NCBI GenBank assembly: GCA_008690995.1
Contig: VRMN01000001.1
Location: 1,550,001-1,614,000, forward strand
DNA from: Porphyridium purpureum
Taxonomy: Eukaryota > Rhodophyta > Bangiophyceae > Porphyridiales > Porphyridiaceae
Length of the DNA stretch: 64,000 bases
Direction of reading: 5' to 3'
Position 1 is the stretch's first letter. Every line of letters begins with the position of its first letter. Both the position numbers and the translations under genes were made by a program. Positions 29,084 through 37,823 of the stretch are shown here, piece by piece. The notes below the pieces were generated by a model. It did no database searches, had not been told where the DNA came from, and worked only from the letters and a program-made list of their open reading frames with translations.

Positions 29084-29672
29084 CATCTCCCCCACCGCCT
29101 CAACCGCTTGTGCGCGCTCGGGGACCGGGAAGAGAGGAAAGGGAGGCTGGCTAGCCCGGAGGAAAACCACGCGGGAAACCGGGCAAAGGGGTCGCGGAAA
29201 ACGACCGCCGGCCAGCCCCAAACAAGCAAAAAATATTGTGAACGACGGAAAACCCATGCGACCCGGGTGTACGCGGCGGCGTCTTTGTACCTCTTTTCCG
29301 TGAGTTTTCGGTTTTCTGGTGCCGACTCCAGACGAGCACATTCCGGTGATCCAAGGTTCCGAGATAGAGGTGCAGGCTCAAGCAACACTCAAGAGGAGTT
29401 GATTGAAGCCTTTTCCCGCGAGGGAGGGCGCTTGCGGAAACCTCGGCGATATGCAACATTTGCCGACCCACCATGAACAGAAATTCCTGATTTGCGGCCA
29501 AACGACGCGGCGAAAGTGCGCGAAATGCAATATTGTAACCTAGATGAGGCCCACGAAGCCAGTCATCACCAAAGCAGAGCTTCTCTCGCCCTGGAACCTC
29601 CAGACACTCGTTGCTCATCCGTTGACACCGCCTGCCTCTCAACACCATATCCTCACTGTACCCACCCTGTGA

Positions 29673-29824
29673 GCCGATACGCCGATACGCCGATACGCCG
29701 ATACGCCGATACGGATAAACGGATAAACGGATAAACGGATAAACGGATAAACGGATAAACGGATAAACGGATAAACGGATAAACGGATAAACGGATAAAC
29801 GGATAAACGGATAAACGGATAAAC
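29673..29824. repeat. Two adjoining 8-bp minisatellites in the Gypsy-1 3' region
   Basis: Five units of GCCGATAC (29673-29712) pass directly into fourteen units of GGATAAAC (29713-29824). The array lies between the end of pol and the 3' LTR of the Gypsy-1 element. The octamers would read as a peptide repeat (YPFIRLSV) but no start or family supports coding. Confidence 0.97.
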
Positions 29825-29925
29825 GGATGAGCCTCCGCCTTTCTCACAGTCGAAGGTCGGGAAGGATAGAGAGGCAGCGCGAAAGGAGGCCGAGGCTCTT
29901 GCCACACGCCGGCGGCCCGGACCGA

Positions 29926-32900
29926 CTATAGAAAGCTCTCGCCCGACGTGGATCGCAATGCAGTGCCGCGGTGCAAGCTGCCGCGGTTGAACGCCCACAC
30001 AAGGGCCGGCGGCAGGGCAGAGGAACTTTCCCACGTCCAGTCCTTCTTCCTTGCCCCCTTCCAAGCCACAAGATACTCGGCCCCGTCGCTCCGTTCGCGC
30101 CTGGCTTTCAGACCTGACACCTCAACGATGTCACCGTCGGCGTTTCCCAGGCTGGTCGAGCGCAATGTATCGTTGCTCAGTAGCGCTCGGTCCACTCTCT
30201 TCAGCCGTCGGCGATGCACGAAGAATTCTTTGCCGTCATGCGTCTTGAGCCATGCGCGATGCTCGTCAGCACGCTCAACTTCAAAAGGGCCTACCCAAGG
30301 GTCCGCCAGCTTTCGGCCCTCCCTGCCCAGCGGCGGCTTCCAAACGAACACACAGTCCCCCGGTTCAACGTCAACAATTCGACATGACGCGTTAAGCTCT
30401 CGACGTCGGGCGTCCCGGGTGGCATCATTTTCAACTACTGCGTTGTGCAAGGCCTCGAGCCTGTTGCGCAACAGAATCACAAAGGCGTCCTCCTTTCTTG
30501 CGCTGTCTTGTGGCGCTACTTCCCCTTCGGCGGCCGGGTTGAAGGGTCCCAGCCATGAATTGGCCTCTCGTCCGAACATGAGCTCGTAAGGCGTCCTCTG
30601 CGTCGTGCTGTGTCTAGTCTGGTTGAACGCGGCCACACAGGCAGGCAACCACAAATCCCAATCGTCCTCCGTGACCCACGAAGAAAGCATGTCGCAGAGT
30701 GTCCTGTTAAAGCGTTCGACCGCCCCGTTGGCTTGTGGGTTGTACGCTGTCGTAAACAGCTTTCTAACGCGCAGCATCTTGCATAACTGGCGTAGAACAT
30801 CGGCTCGGAAACAGGGCCCGTTGTCGCTCAGAAGAGCTTCCGGTAGGCCAAAGATTGCAGCCCAACGATCCAAAAAAGCCTCGGCAATGGTCTCTGCCCG
30901 CTCGTCTCGCACACATATTGCTATGGTGAACCGAGTGAAAAGGTCGCTCACTACCAGGATTTTTGAATATCCAGTGCTTGTTCTCGGCGTTACCGTTAAA
31001 ACGTCCGCAGCAACGACCTCGAACCGCCGGGTAACGACCCGCTTTCCCATGCGGTGGCTTGTGACAGGGGTCGGTGAGCCCTTTCGCGCGGCGCAAGTTC
31101 TACATTGCTTTACGAACTCCAAGACGTCTTGCAGCCAGCCAGGCCACCAAAACTCCGCGTCGGATATACGTGCCGCCGTCTTGGACACTCCGAAATGCCC
31201 GCTGAAAGGTGCTGAGTGGTAGACATCTAAAATACTGCCCACTAGTCCATCAGGGACTACCTTGCGCGGTTTGTCTTTCAGCGCGGCCCACGCAAGTCCA
31301 CTTTCGTCCAGATAGTACTCCGGATAGGAATATACTCGTGGGGACTTTTGCAATGCCGCGAGCTCTTTCGATAGCAGCTCGTCCTCCCTGTACGCTGCCT
31401 TGAGCCTCTCCGGAGATGGGAGCTCGTAGCCCACGGCTTGACCAATCGCGTGCGGATCATCTTCATCTGTCGGTACTGCAGAATCCTCTGCGACGGGATC
31501 TCGTCGCGCACGCGTGCGCACTGCGTTCAGTTCGAGACGTGACAGTGCGTCCGGCACTCGATTCAAGCGGCCTTTAACATGCTCGATGGTAAACGAAAAG
31601 TCCTGAATTGTCAGTGCCCAGCGCGCCAGCCTTCCTCTTGGCTCTTTCATGGACAGGAGCCAACGGAGAGGTTCATGGTCAGTGCGAATGCGTACGGTTG
31701 TGCCGAAAACATAGTGTCGTACCTTTTTGAGACACCAAACTACTGCAAGGCACTCCAGCTCGGTGACCGTATAATTTTGCTCCGCCGACGTCAAAGTCCG
31801 CGACAAAAAAGAGATTGGCGCAAGCTTCCCGTCCGGCATCTCCTGATACAACGCACCGCCCAGTCCTATCTGAGAGGCGTCGGTGTCGAGAACCTTTGGC
31901 GCGTTCGGATCCGCCAACACCAGCATCACTTTGTCCGACGTGAGCACCTCTTTGAATCCGTCGAAAGCGCAGCGCGCGTCTTCCCCAAAGCGTGCCTGCC
32001 AGCCGGCGCACTCTAGATCTGTATTGCGGTGTGCCTTCTTTGCATTGACGTCCAAGCCATCCAGCGCTCTCCGGAGCGGCGCCGCGCGATCCGAGAACCT
32101 GGGTATGAAGTCCCTGAACCAATTCACAAGCCCTAAGAAACGCAGCAGCTCTGTTGGGCCCTTAGGGTAAGGCCACTTGAGAATGGCTGCCGTACTTTTT
32201 CCCCCCCGGCCGAATGCGGCCTTCTTCCACTTCATGTCCCAGGAAACTGAGCCTTGCCGTAGCGAATTTGCACTTTTGCAGGGAAAATGTCATGTTCTCT
32301 TCCTGGAACTTGCTTAGCACTACGTCTAGGACCTCCAAATGTTTTTCTATCGTTTTGGTCCCTGTCAACATATCGTCTAGGTACATCAGGATGTGTTTCC
32401 ATCGAAGCGACCCAAGTATCGTGTTCACAAGTCTCTGGAAGGTAGCGGGCGAGTTTCGGAGGCCCTGTGCAAGGACTGTGTAGCGGAACAGTCCCTCCGC
32501 CGTTATCATACCGGTGAAGTCCCGCGAGGACTCCGCGAGGGGAACTTGGAAGAAACCGTCAGCCAGGTCCATCACAGAGAAGACTCCACACGGGAGGAAG
32601 CGTCCCATCCAATCTAAGCATTCGCGCACGTCAGGGATTGGGTATCTATCTGGAACGGTGTGGCTGTTCAATTGGCGGAAATCCGTAGTCAGCCGCCACT
32701 TACCGTTTGGCTTTCGAATGATAACGTTCGTGCTGGCATATGGGCCCGAGCAAGGCTCGAGGATGCCCAAAGATAATAAACGCTGGACTAGCGTGCTCTC
32801 GGCCTCTCTTTCAACTTCAGACAATCTACGCAGGCGGGCCGGGGTAAGACGTGCGCCTGGATCAATAGCAATGGAGTGCTCAGTAGACCGTGTGCGACCT

Positions 32901-33712
32901 GGACGGTCCCGGAACACCCTCCAGTGCTTGAGCAACACCGCCCGAAGACCACTTTGGTGAAGCACGTCTACGTGGCTGAGGTCTACATCCATAATGCGAG
33001 CACGCGTCTCCTCTTCGTCCTCTTGCATTACGTTTGGACTCCCGAGCTTACTTGCGTCTCTTTGCTCTACCCCAACGCAATCAATTAAGTTCAGTGATTT
33101 TGCAGGCGCTCCCTCTAAGAGGCGAATCGTGGCGCCGTCTTTCATTTCGAGCTCGCCCTTGCCAAAGGAAAGCGCGTTAGCATTAGCAACCCAGAAATCC
33201 CATCCCAGGATAAGATCTTCGATAAGATCTTCGGCAACTAATGCGCGCACCTGGTACATTGACTGGCCAATTTGTAGCTGAAGCTCTGATGCTCCGACAA
33301 TACCGAGGGAGCTTCCGCCTGCAGTTCGACACTCCTGCGCCACGTCCTGTATTACGGCTCCTAGAGAACTGACCCACTTTGCTCGCGCATATACACCGGC
33401 AATCCCTACAGCACCCGTGTCGGCAAGAGCATCTACGGCAGATCCCGAGACCTTGACAGGCGTGCGACCCGATCGCATGACACGTGCTTTGGCCAACACG
33501 CGCACGTACGGGACTCTGCCAGAAGCAGATTCCACCAGATGGTTTAAGACTTCCAAGGTTGGACTCGCTCGCAGGATTCGCTTCGGCCCTAGAGCTAGAT
33601 CATCAATCACGGAACTTGTTCGAATTTCGGTGTTCTCTTCACCTACGCTGGGCTTGCGATATCCCAACGCTTCCATGGCCTCATCCACGGCCCTCCCATT
33701 CCACGCTACCAC
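29926..33712 (-). CDS. Gypsy-1 pol region (protease, RT, RNase H, integrase, chromodomain)
   Basis: Fossil pol of the chromovirus, read in more than one frame. Parts in order on the minus strand: retropepsin-like segment (DALADTGAVGIAG), RT with FLPCGVFSVMDLADGFFQVP and the YLDDML active-site box, RNase H (TDASQIGLGGALYQ), integrase zinc-finger and core (RTCAARKG, LLSDNGPCFRADVL), and a C-terminal chromodomain (DGDIVEVSGLKARRER..., YLVAWKGARKKDWTWE). The chromodomain suggests targeting to methylated-histone chromatin, as known for chromoviruses. Confidence 0.88.
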
Positions 33713-33724
33713 GCGTCCGCGTAG

Positions 33725-34936
33725 TCACTCGCTCGCAGGCGCCGCCGAGGTAGCTCTGCGCACCGGTGCTGGCGCCAGGCAGTCTCCGGCATAGTGTCCT
33801 GTCCCTTGGCAGCGGCGACACACCACTCGATCCGAGTTGGCCATTAAACGGTTCCCCCCGATTCCGGGCACGCCCAAAACGGCTGCCACCCGGTCCGCCA
33901 GGAACTCCACTTCGATCAACTTTTGATCCTCTGTCTCCTTCGCCGGGTCAGGAGGTACACCCCCAAGATTTGGTTCGGAATCATGAAGTACATTGACCGC
34001 AGCCCCCGGTGGACGGAAAACCGGTCTCCCTTGGGCAAAGCTTCGTCCCTTCTCCAGTGTCGACCCGTAGTTTTTCTCCAACGGTAAAATCATTCCGAAG
34101 AATGTTTCTGTGGCAGCGTGGAGACGACCCATCTGTTGAATATCTCGAGGAAGTCCTCGAACAAAGTCGCTCTTCATCGACGCCTCGGATTTCCCAAGAG
34201 CAGCGCCGAGCTCGTACACGGCGCGGTGATAGTTTGCCACTGACTCGCCCTTCGTCCATTTCCTCTCGCAGTACTCTTGTTCCACAGATTCCAAAAGCTG
34301 AGGAGACCAGAAAACCGAACGCGCCCACGCCCAACGCTGCTGAGCCGAGTACTCCGTCGCAAGCTCGCCGTTCTTCTCGGCAGTGCGATAAACCTGCTCA
34401 GCCGAATCCGCAAAAGCTAGAACCACAAACTTTGCCGTGAGGTCGGCTGGAATGTGGCGACATGCTTCCACCCAGGTCAAATACGTGGTTTCGAACCTGA
34501 GATCACGCGCGTGACGGATGCGACAGTCTTTCATCTCGAGAATGACCGACCTCTTCATTTCTTGCTCGAGTTTGATGAGCCGGAGCTCCTCAGTGGACAT
34601 TGTCAACAGGCTCGAACCATCAGAGACCGCCAGTGCAGTCCCGATTCTGGACGCGCGGCTGGGCTCCCCCGGTGGCTCGGCACCATGTTCGGCGGATCTT
34701 GGCCGAGAACCGCGATCCTGCGCGTCCGCAATCGTCGGTTCGTCCAGCTGCGGTCCGAGACGCTGAAAGATCATCTCCATTCTCTGACGTATCTGGTCAA
34801 TGCTTTCGCGCAGCTGCTCCTGGCCGGATGCGATCAGCTCTACACGTCCCTGGAGTGCCGCCACATCAGCCGTGACGCTCGCTACAGTTGGACGCCCGGC
34901 CATTTCCCCCAAGATATCCGACAGGCGTCCGGACAT
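33725..34936 (-). CDS. Gypsy-1 gag
   Basis: 403-residue gag-like protein: coiled-coil N-terminal half (VTADVAALQGRVELIASGQEQLRE), a capsid-like middle (FWSPQLLESVEQEYCERKWTKGESVANYHRAVYELG) and a CCHC knuckle CRRCQGTGHYAGDC near the end. It lies directly upstream of pol. Confidence 0.85.
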   Translation of the reverse strand: MSGRLSDILGEMAGRPTVASVTADVAALQGRVELIASGQEQLRESIDQIRQRMEMIFQRLGPQLDEPTIADAQDRGSRPRSAEHGAEPPGEPSRASRIGTALAVSDGSSLLTMSTEELRLIKLEQEMKRSVILEMKDCRIRHARDLRFETTYLTWVEACRHIPADLTAKFVVLAFADSAEQVYRTAEKNGELATEYSAQQRWAWARSVFWSPQLLESVEQEYCERKWTKGESVANYHRAVYELGAALGKSEASMKSDFVRGLPRDIQQMGRLHAATETFFGMILPLEKNYGSTLEKGRSFAQGRPVFRPPGAAVNVLHDSEPNLGGVPPDPAKETEDQKLIEVEFLADRVAAVLGVPGIGGNRLMANSDRVVCRRCQGTGHYAGDCLAPAPVRRATSAAPASE

Positions 34937-35206
34937 AAATCAGATAATCAGTCAGTCCCTAGAAATCAAACGCAAAAGTGTGCAATGCGTGTGCTGAAGC
35001 CACCCGGCTTCCCACACAAGTTCAAAAAACCAAACAGAACTATCTTTTCAAAGCCACCCGACTTCAAACGAGACACCAGAGCCACCCGACCTGGCACCTC
35101 TCCCCCACGTCGCCCTGGTTCCGGGCCACCCGACCACCAACCAGACCGGCCCGCGCGCTCCCACAAGAAATTACTCAAGAATGGGGCAACGCTAATTCTA
35201 GAATTA

Positions 35207-35484
35207 TGCTGTGTACTACACCCGCAGCCACTACAACCCCTCTCTCACCTACAGGCACCCGCCCGGATCGAACCCCGACACCAACGGCACACCAACCTCT
35301 CCTCGCACTTCGGTACCTCCTTTACTTTTCGTTTAGCTCGGGCCGCACGGCGGCGTGGATTATATACTGCCGCAAAGCCCTGGATCTAACTCAGTGGTGG
35401 GTTTGGATGGGGTTTTGGAGGGTGGACTGTACTCTGGAGTACAGGTGCTACATGTGTACAGTGCATGGGGTGTACAGCATAGCA
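35207..35484 (-). repeat. Gypsy-1 5' LTR
   Basis: Identical by eye to the 3' LTR. The first internal bases (minus strand, from 35206) form a 14-base palindrome TAATTCTAGAATTA in place of a tRNA-type TGG primer site. Confidence 0.92.
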
Positions 35485-35756
35485 GGAGTAACTTCTGCTC
35501 CGTGCCTACTACACGGGCCTACGTGCGATCGTTCCTTTGCAACGAGCCTCTCGTTCTAGTTGCACGCTACAAGCCTCTTGCTCGTACGTCTGTTTGTGCG
35601 CGCCGTGCCTTCTTGCACGCGTCACTCAACGATCACCGGTGCGGCGAGCTCCTCGCTCGAGCCGTCTTTGCGCAACTGTCGCGTTCGCGCTTCACGCCGT
35701 GCCCTTGCACGCGTTACTTTGTTGCAGCTGTGTTGTTAGCGACCTAGGCTCATAAC
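35485..35756 (-). other. Copia leader and primer-binding site
   Basis: Untranslated leader between the Copia 5' LTR and the Gypsy insertion. At 35738-35756 the plus strand reads ...CTAGGCTCATAACCC, matching the anticodon arm of initiator tRNA-Met (GGCUCAUAACCC in yeast). The minus-strand RNA would therefore pair with an internal part of the tRNA, as in Drosophila copia, which uses a cut tRNA-iMet. Confidence 0.7.
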
Positions 35757-36104
35757 CCAAGATTGGGTCATAGGAATGAACGTGGGGGACGAGGTCCAAC
35801 ACTGATAAGGGGAGACAGCAAACCGAAATCCACTGCTGAGAAGACAAGACCAAAAGGGTATCCACGAGAAACCTCCTTTAATCCGCGCCCTGATCTCCTC
35901 TGACTAAAAGCTAACAAAACACGTCTACGGCGAAGCGAAAGGGTGCTGGTTATATACCCGTGCGGCGCCATGGACGGCCGCCGTCGCCGCCCATATTGGT
36001 GCAGTGTGGGCACAGATTGAGGCTGCCGGCTGCTCACTCATCTGCAGCAGTACGACGGAACTGAACGCCCGCTCGATACTGGAGTACAGCTTGACCCCAT
36101 TCAC
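35757..36104 (-). repeat. Copia 5' LTR
   Basis: 348 bp, identical by eye to 23709-24056. Followed on its outer side by GTACT of the decamer minisatellite. Confidence 0.92.
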
Positions 36105-36161
36105 GTACTCTACTGTACTCTACTGTACTCTACTGTACTCTACTGTACTCTACTGTACTCC
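36105..36161. repeat. Decamer minisatellite, right part
   Basis: Between five and six units of GTACTCTACT. Together with 23671-23708 this was one array before the Copia insertion. Confidence 0.95.
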
Positions 36162-36411
36162 GCTGGACATCCTTCGCCACCGGCTTCCCCAAAACCTGAA
36201 ATCAAAAACGACGCTCCAAACCTCAAAAACGGCTCGCGCGTGGGTGTACAGTTGCAGTTTAGCTAGTGATTTCGCGTGCGCTGTACCCGTAGCCAGCGCG
36301 TCTTTATGCCGAGATTGTGATTCAATCCAGATTTGCGTTCACAATCTGGACGTTTCTGCGCGCACGAGACGGAGAAAAACGGGATGGCTGCGGTGGCTGT
36401 GTTTGGGATGA
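36162..36411. other. Promoter side of the small unknown gene
   Basis: No coding signal. It contains a GTGTACAGT motif at about 36243. A GA-rich tract (36440-36475) follows just downstream and may lie in the 5' leader. Confidence 0.4.
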
Positions 36412-36879
36412 TTGGACATGTGGTATTCGGCCGGGGGGGAAGAGAAAGAGAGAGAGAGAGATAGAGAGGAGGACAGAAGGGGAAGGATGGACGGCATGGG
36501 TTTTGTTGGGGCGGTACCGACGGGGTGTGTCTCACGGCGTGCGCTCGGAGGCGTGTGTGCGGTCAAGCCGATGCGGCAATCGCAGGCGCAGACGCGGGCG
36601 CGGTGCGCGGCTGCGGAGATGCATGCGCCGCAGCAGGGCGAGCAGCCGGCGTCGGACAGCGGGAAGGGCGGCGCCGCGGCGCCGGACGGCGCGGAGGCGG
36701 AGCGCGTGATAGTTGCACGGCCGGTCTCGTTGCTCAAGGAGAAAAAGTGGAGCGCCGAACGCGCAAAGGAAGAGGCCATGAATGAACTCAAGCTCGTCAC
36801 AGCGCTCCAGCGCCAAATGAACCCAGAGGACTTCCGGCGGATATTCATGGATGATCCAGTCATCGGCGAACTGTTTTAA
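36412..36879 (+). CDS. Small unknown protein, start uncertain
   Basis: The frame is open for 155 residues from 36412, but residues 5-25 come from a GA microsatellite (EKERERDREEDRR), so the true start is more likely at 36487 (MDGMGFVGAVPT), 36571 (MRQSQAQTR) or 36619 (MHAPQQGEQPAS). The C-terminal 55 residues are the best-structured part: VIVARPVSLLKEKKWSAERA, a Lys/Glu helix, LKLVTALQRQMNPEDFRRIF, and a PVIGELF end. The N-terminal half is Ala/Gly/Gln-rich. No family recognised, no signal peptide or membrane segment. The Copia element ends about 310 bases upstream. Confidence 0.5.
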   Translation: MDMWYSAGGEEKERERDREEDRRGRMDGMGFVGAVPTGCVSRRALGGVCAVKPMRQSQAQTRARCAAAEMHAPQQGEQPASDSGKGGAAAPDGAEAERVIVARPVSLLKEKKWSAERAKEEAMNELKLVTALQRQMNPEDFRRIFMDDPVIGELF

Positions 36880-37134
36880 CAACATGCTCTCTTTGTGTCG
36901 TAGGCAAAAGGCGTAGCCGGCCACGCTCTTGGTAATATAAAGTAATCGGTGTAACGCAATGGTGGCACAGCGGAAAACTGCACGGTTGGCGCCTCTTCCA
37001 ACCATCCATCTCGACGGCATTTGGCGGCAGGGAGCGGCCAGCTGGGCTGTGGCGACTACCACTAGGCGTGACGGCATTTGGTAGCGCTGTCGAGCATCTG
37101 CGCGGTCACGCGCACACATAAACGCACTCGCAAC

Positions 37135-37659
37135 ATGCGAAAGGACTCGCGACCAAGAACAAGACGCACGGAGACTGAGGAGCCGCACACGCCGTATGCG
37201 GCGGCACCATACAGACTTTATGACCGCAAGGCGGACCGTGCCCCTGTTTCAACATGGCACGGTGAGGACTTTCCCGCCGAAGCCATGTCACGCCTGCAAG
37301 TGGGCGACGCCGTGCGCCTTTTGTTGATGGACGATGCTGGGTGCTGGGAAAAGATCTATTTTGAGATCACATCCATTGACTACTACAGCAAGGGCGGCTC
37401 GAGCAAGCCGCGCAAGTTCCGAGGACGAGCATTGTCGACGTATCGCATTGTTTCACCAGACCGCTACGTCTCCGAGGGCGACGAGATTGCATTCCAGCGT
37501 CGACACATTGTTGAGGTGCCAGGATGGCATCTCGACTCGTTCGGCCTGGCTGCTGGTGCAGGGGGGCCGCAGAGCAACCTCGCGGCTGTGGAGGATGAAA
37601 GGCGGCGCATTCTCGACCAGGAAAGAACGACGGTCTATTTTGCCAAGCACGCGAGATGA
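37135..37659 (+). CDS. DUF2314-like beta-rich protein
   Basis: 174 residues from the ATG at 37135 (MRKDSRPRTRRTETEEPHT). After a basic N-terminus, the core from about 65 to 145 reads LQVGDAVRLLLMDD..CWEKIYFEITSID, a Gly/Ser/Lys insertion, FRGRALSTYRIVSPDRYVSEGDEIAFQRRHIVEV. This pattern (GD-x-V-K...E-x-x-W-V-x-V-x-x-I...G...GD-x-I-x-F...HI) resembles small bacterial and phage proteins of the DUF2314 kind. The match is by pattern only. If real, it would be uncommon in a nuclear genome and might reflect transfer from bacteria. Single exon, function unknown. Confidence 0.6.
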   Translation: MRKDSRPRTRRTETEEPHTPYAAAPYRLYDRKADRAPVSTWHGEDFPAEAMSRLQVGDAVRLLLMDDAGCWEKIYFEITSIDYYSKGGSSKPRKFRGRALSTYRIVSPDRYVSEGDEIAFQRRHIVEVPGWHLDSFGLAAGAGGPQSNLAAVEDERRRILDQERTTVYFAKHAR

Positions 37660-37823
37660 GCGCGTCGCTGCTTTCGTGTCACAAGTGACTTCTTGCAGCA
37701 TCCAGGCACATGCACGTATCCGAGCAAGCCCAAACACATGTACACAGACAGCTGCATGGAGCTGGACTTTTTTTTTTTATACTTTTCATACATAAACAAA
37801 GATAGCGAGTGCTAGACGACTTT

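Larger units (their letters stand above)
28806..35484 (-). mobile_element. Gypsy-type chromovirus LTR element inside the Copia leader
   Basis: Bounded by two 278-bp LTRs that look identical (28806-29083 and 35207-35484), each starting TGCTGTG and ending CATAGCA, with a 4-bp GGAG duplication on both sides. Minus-strand parts: 5' LTR at right, gag, pol with protease, RT, RNase H, integrase and a C-terminal chromodomain, an 8-bp minisatellite region, a purine tract (GGTGGGGGAGATG, minus strand) and 3' LTR. The chromodomain marks a chromovirus. Insertion is very recent, younger than the Copia element it entered. Gag and pol are read in different frames, which may reflect programmed frameshifting plus about one break. 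Confidence 0.9.
23709..36104 (-). mobile_element. Copia-type LTR retrotransposon, interrupted by a Gypsy element
   Basis: The ends are two 348-bp direct repeats that look identical (23709-24056 and 35757-36104). The 5-bp GTACT on each side fits a target duplication, although the surrounding minisatellite makes that ambiguous. The element reads on the minus strand: 5' LTR at right, a primer site next to it (35738-35756), leader 35485-35737, an inserted Gypsy element (28806-35484), one long gag-pol frame (24233-28798), a purine tract (GAGAGGGCG) and the 3' LTR at left. Domain order gag, protease, integrase, RT, RNase H is Copia-type. Identical LTRs mean a very young insertion. The coding frame looks whole; the element is broken only by the Gypsy insertion. 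Confidence 0.92.

Noticed and set aside
29673-29824. Short regular repeats considered as a CRISPR array
   Set aside because: Units of eight bases are directly joined with no spacers; this is a minisatellite in a retroelement of a eukaryote.
35264-35284. GGATCGAACCCCGACACCA in the Gypsy-1 LTR, resembling a tRNA 3' end
   Set aside because: The flanking stems do not pair and the distance from T-loop to CCA is too short for a tRNA; the LTR limits set by the direct repeats place it inside the LTR, so it is not a primer site either.
23709-36104. Pairs of long identical segments considered as segmental duplications
   Set aside because: They are bounded by target duplications, primer site and purine tract in the right places, so they are LTRs of nested elements.
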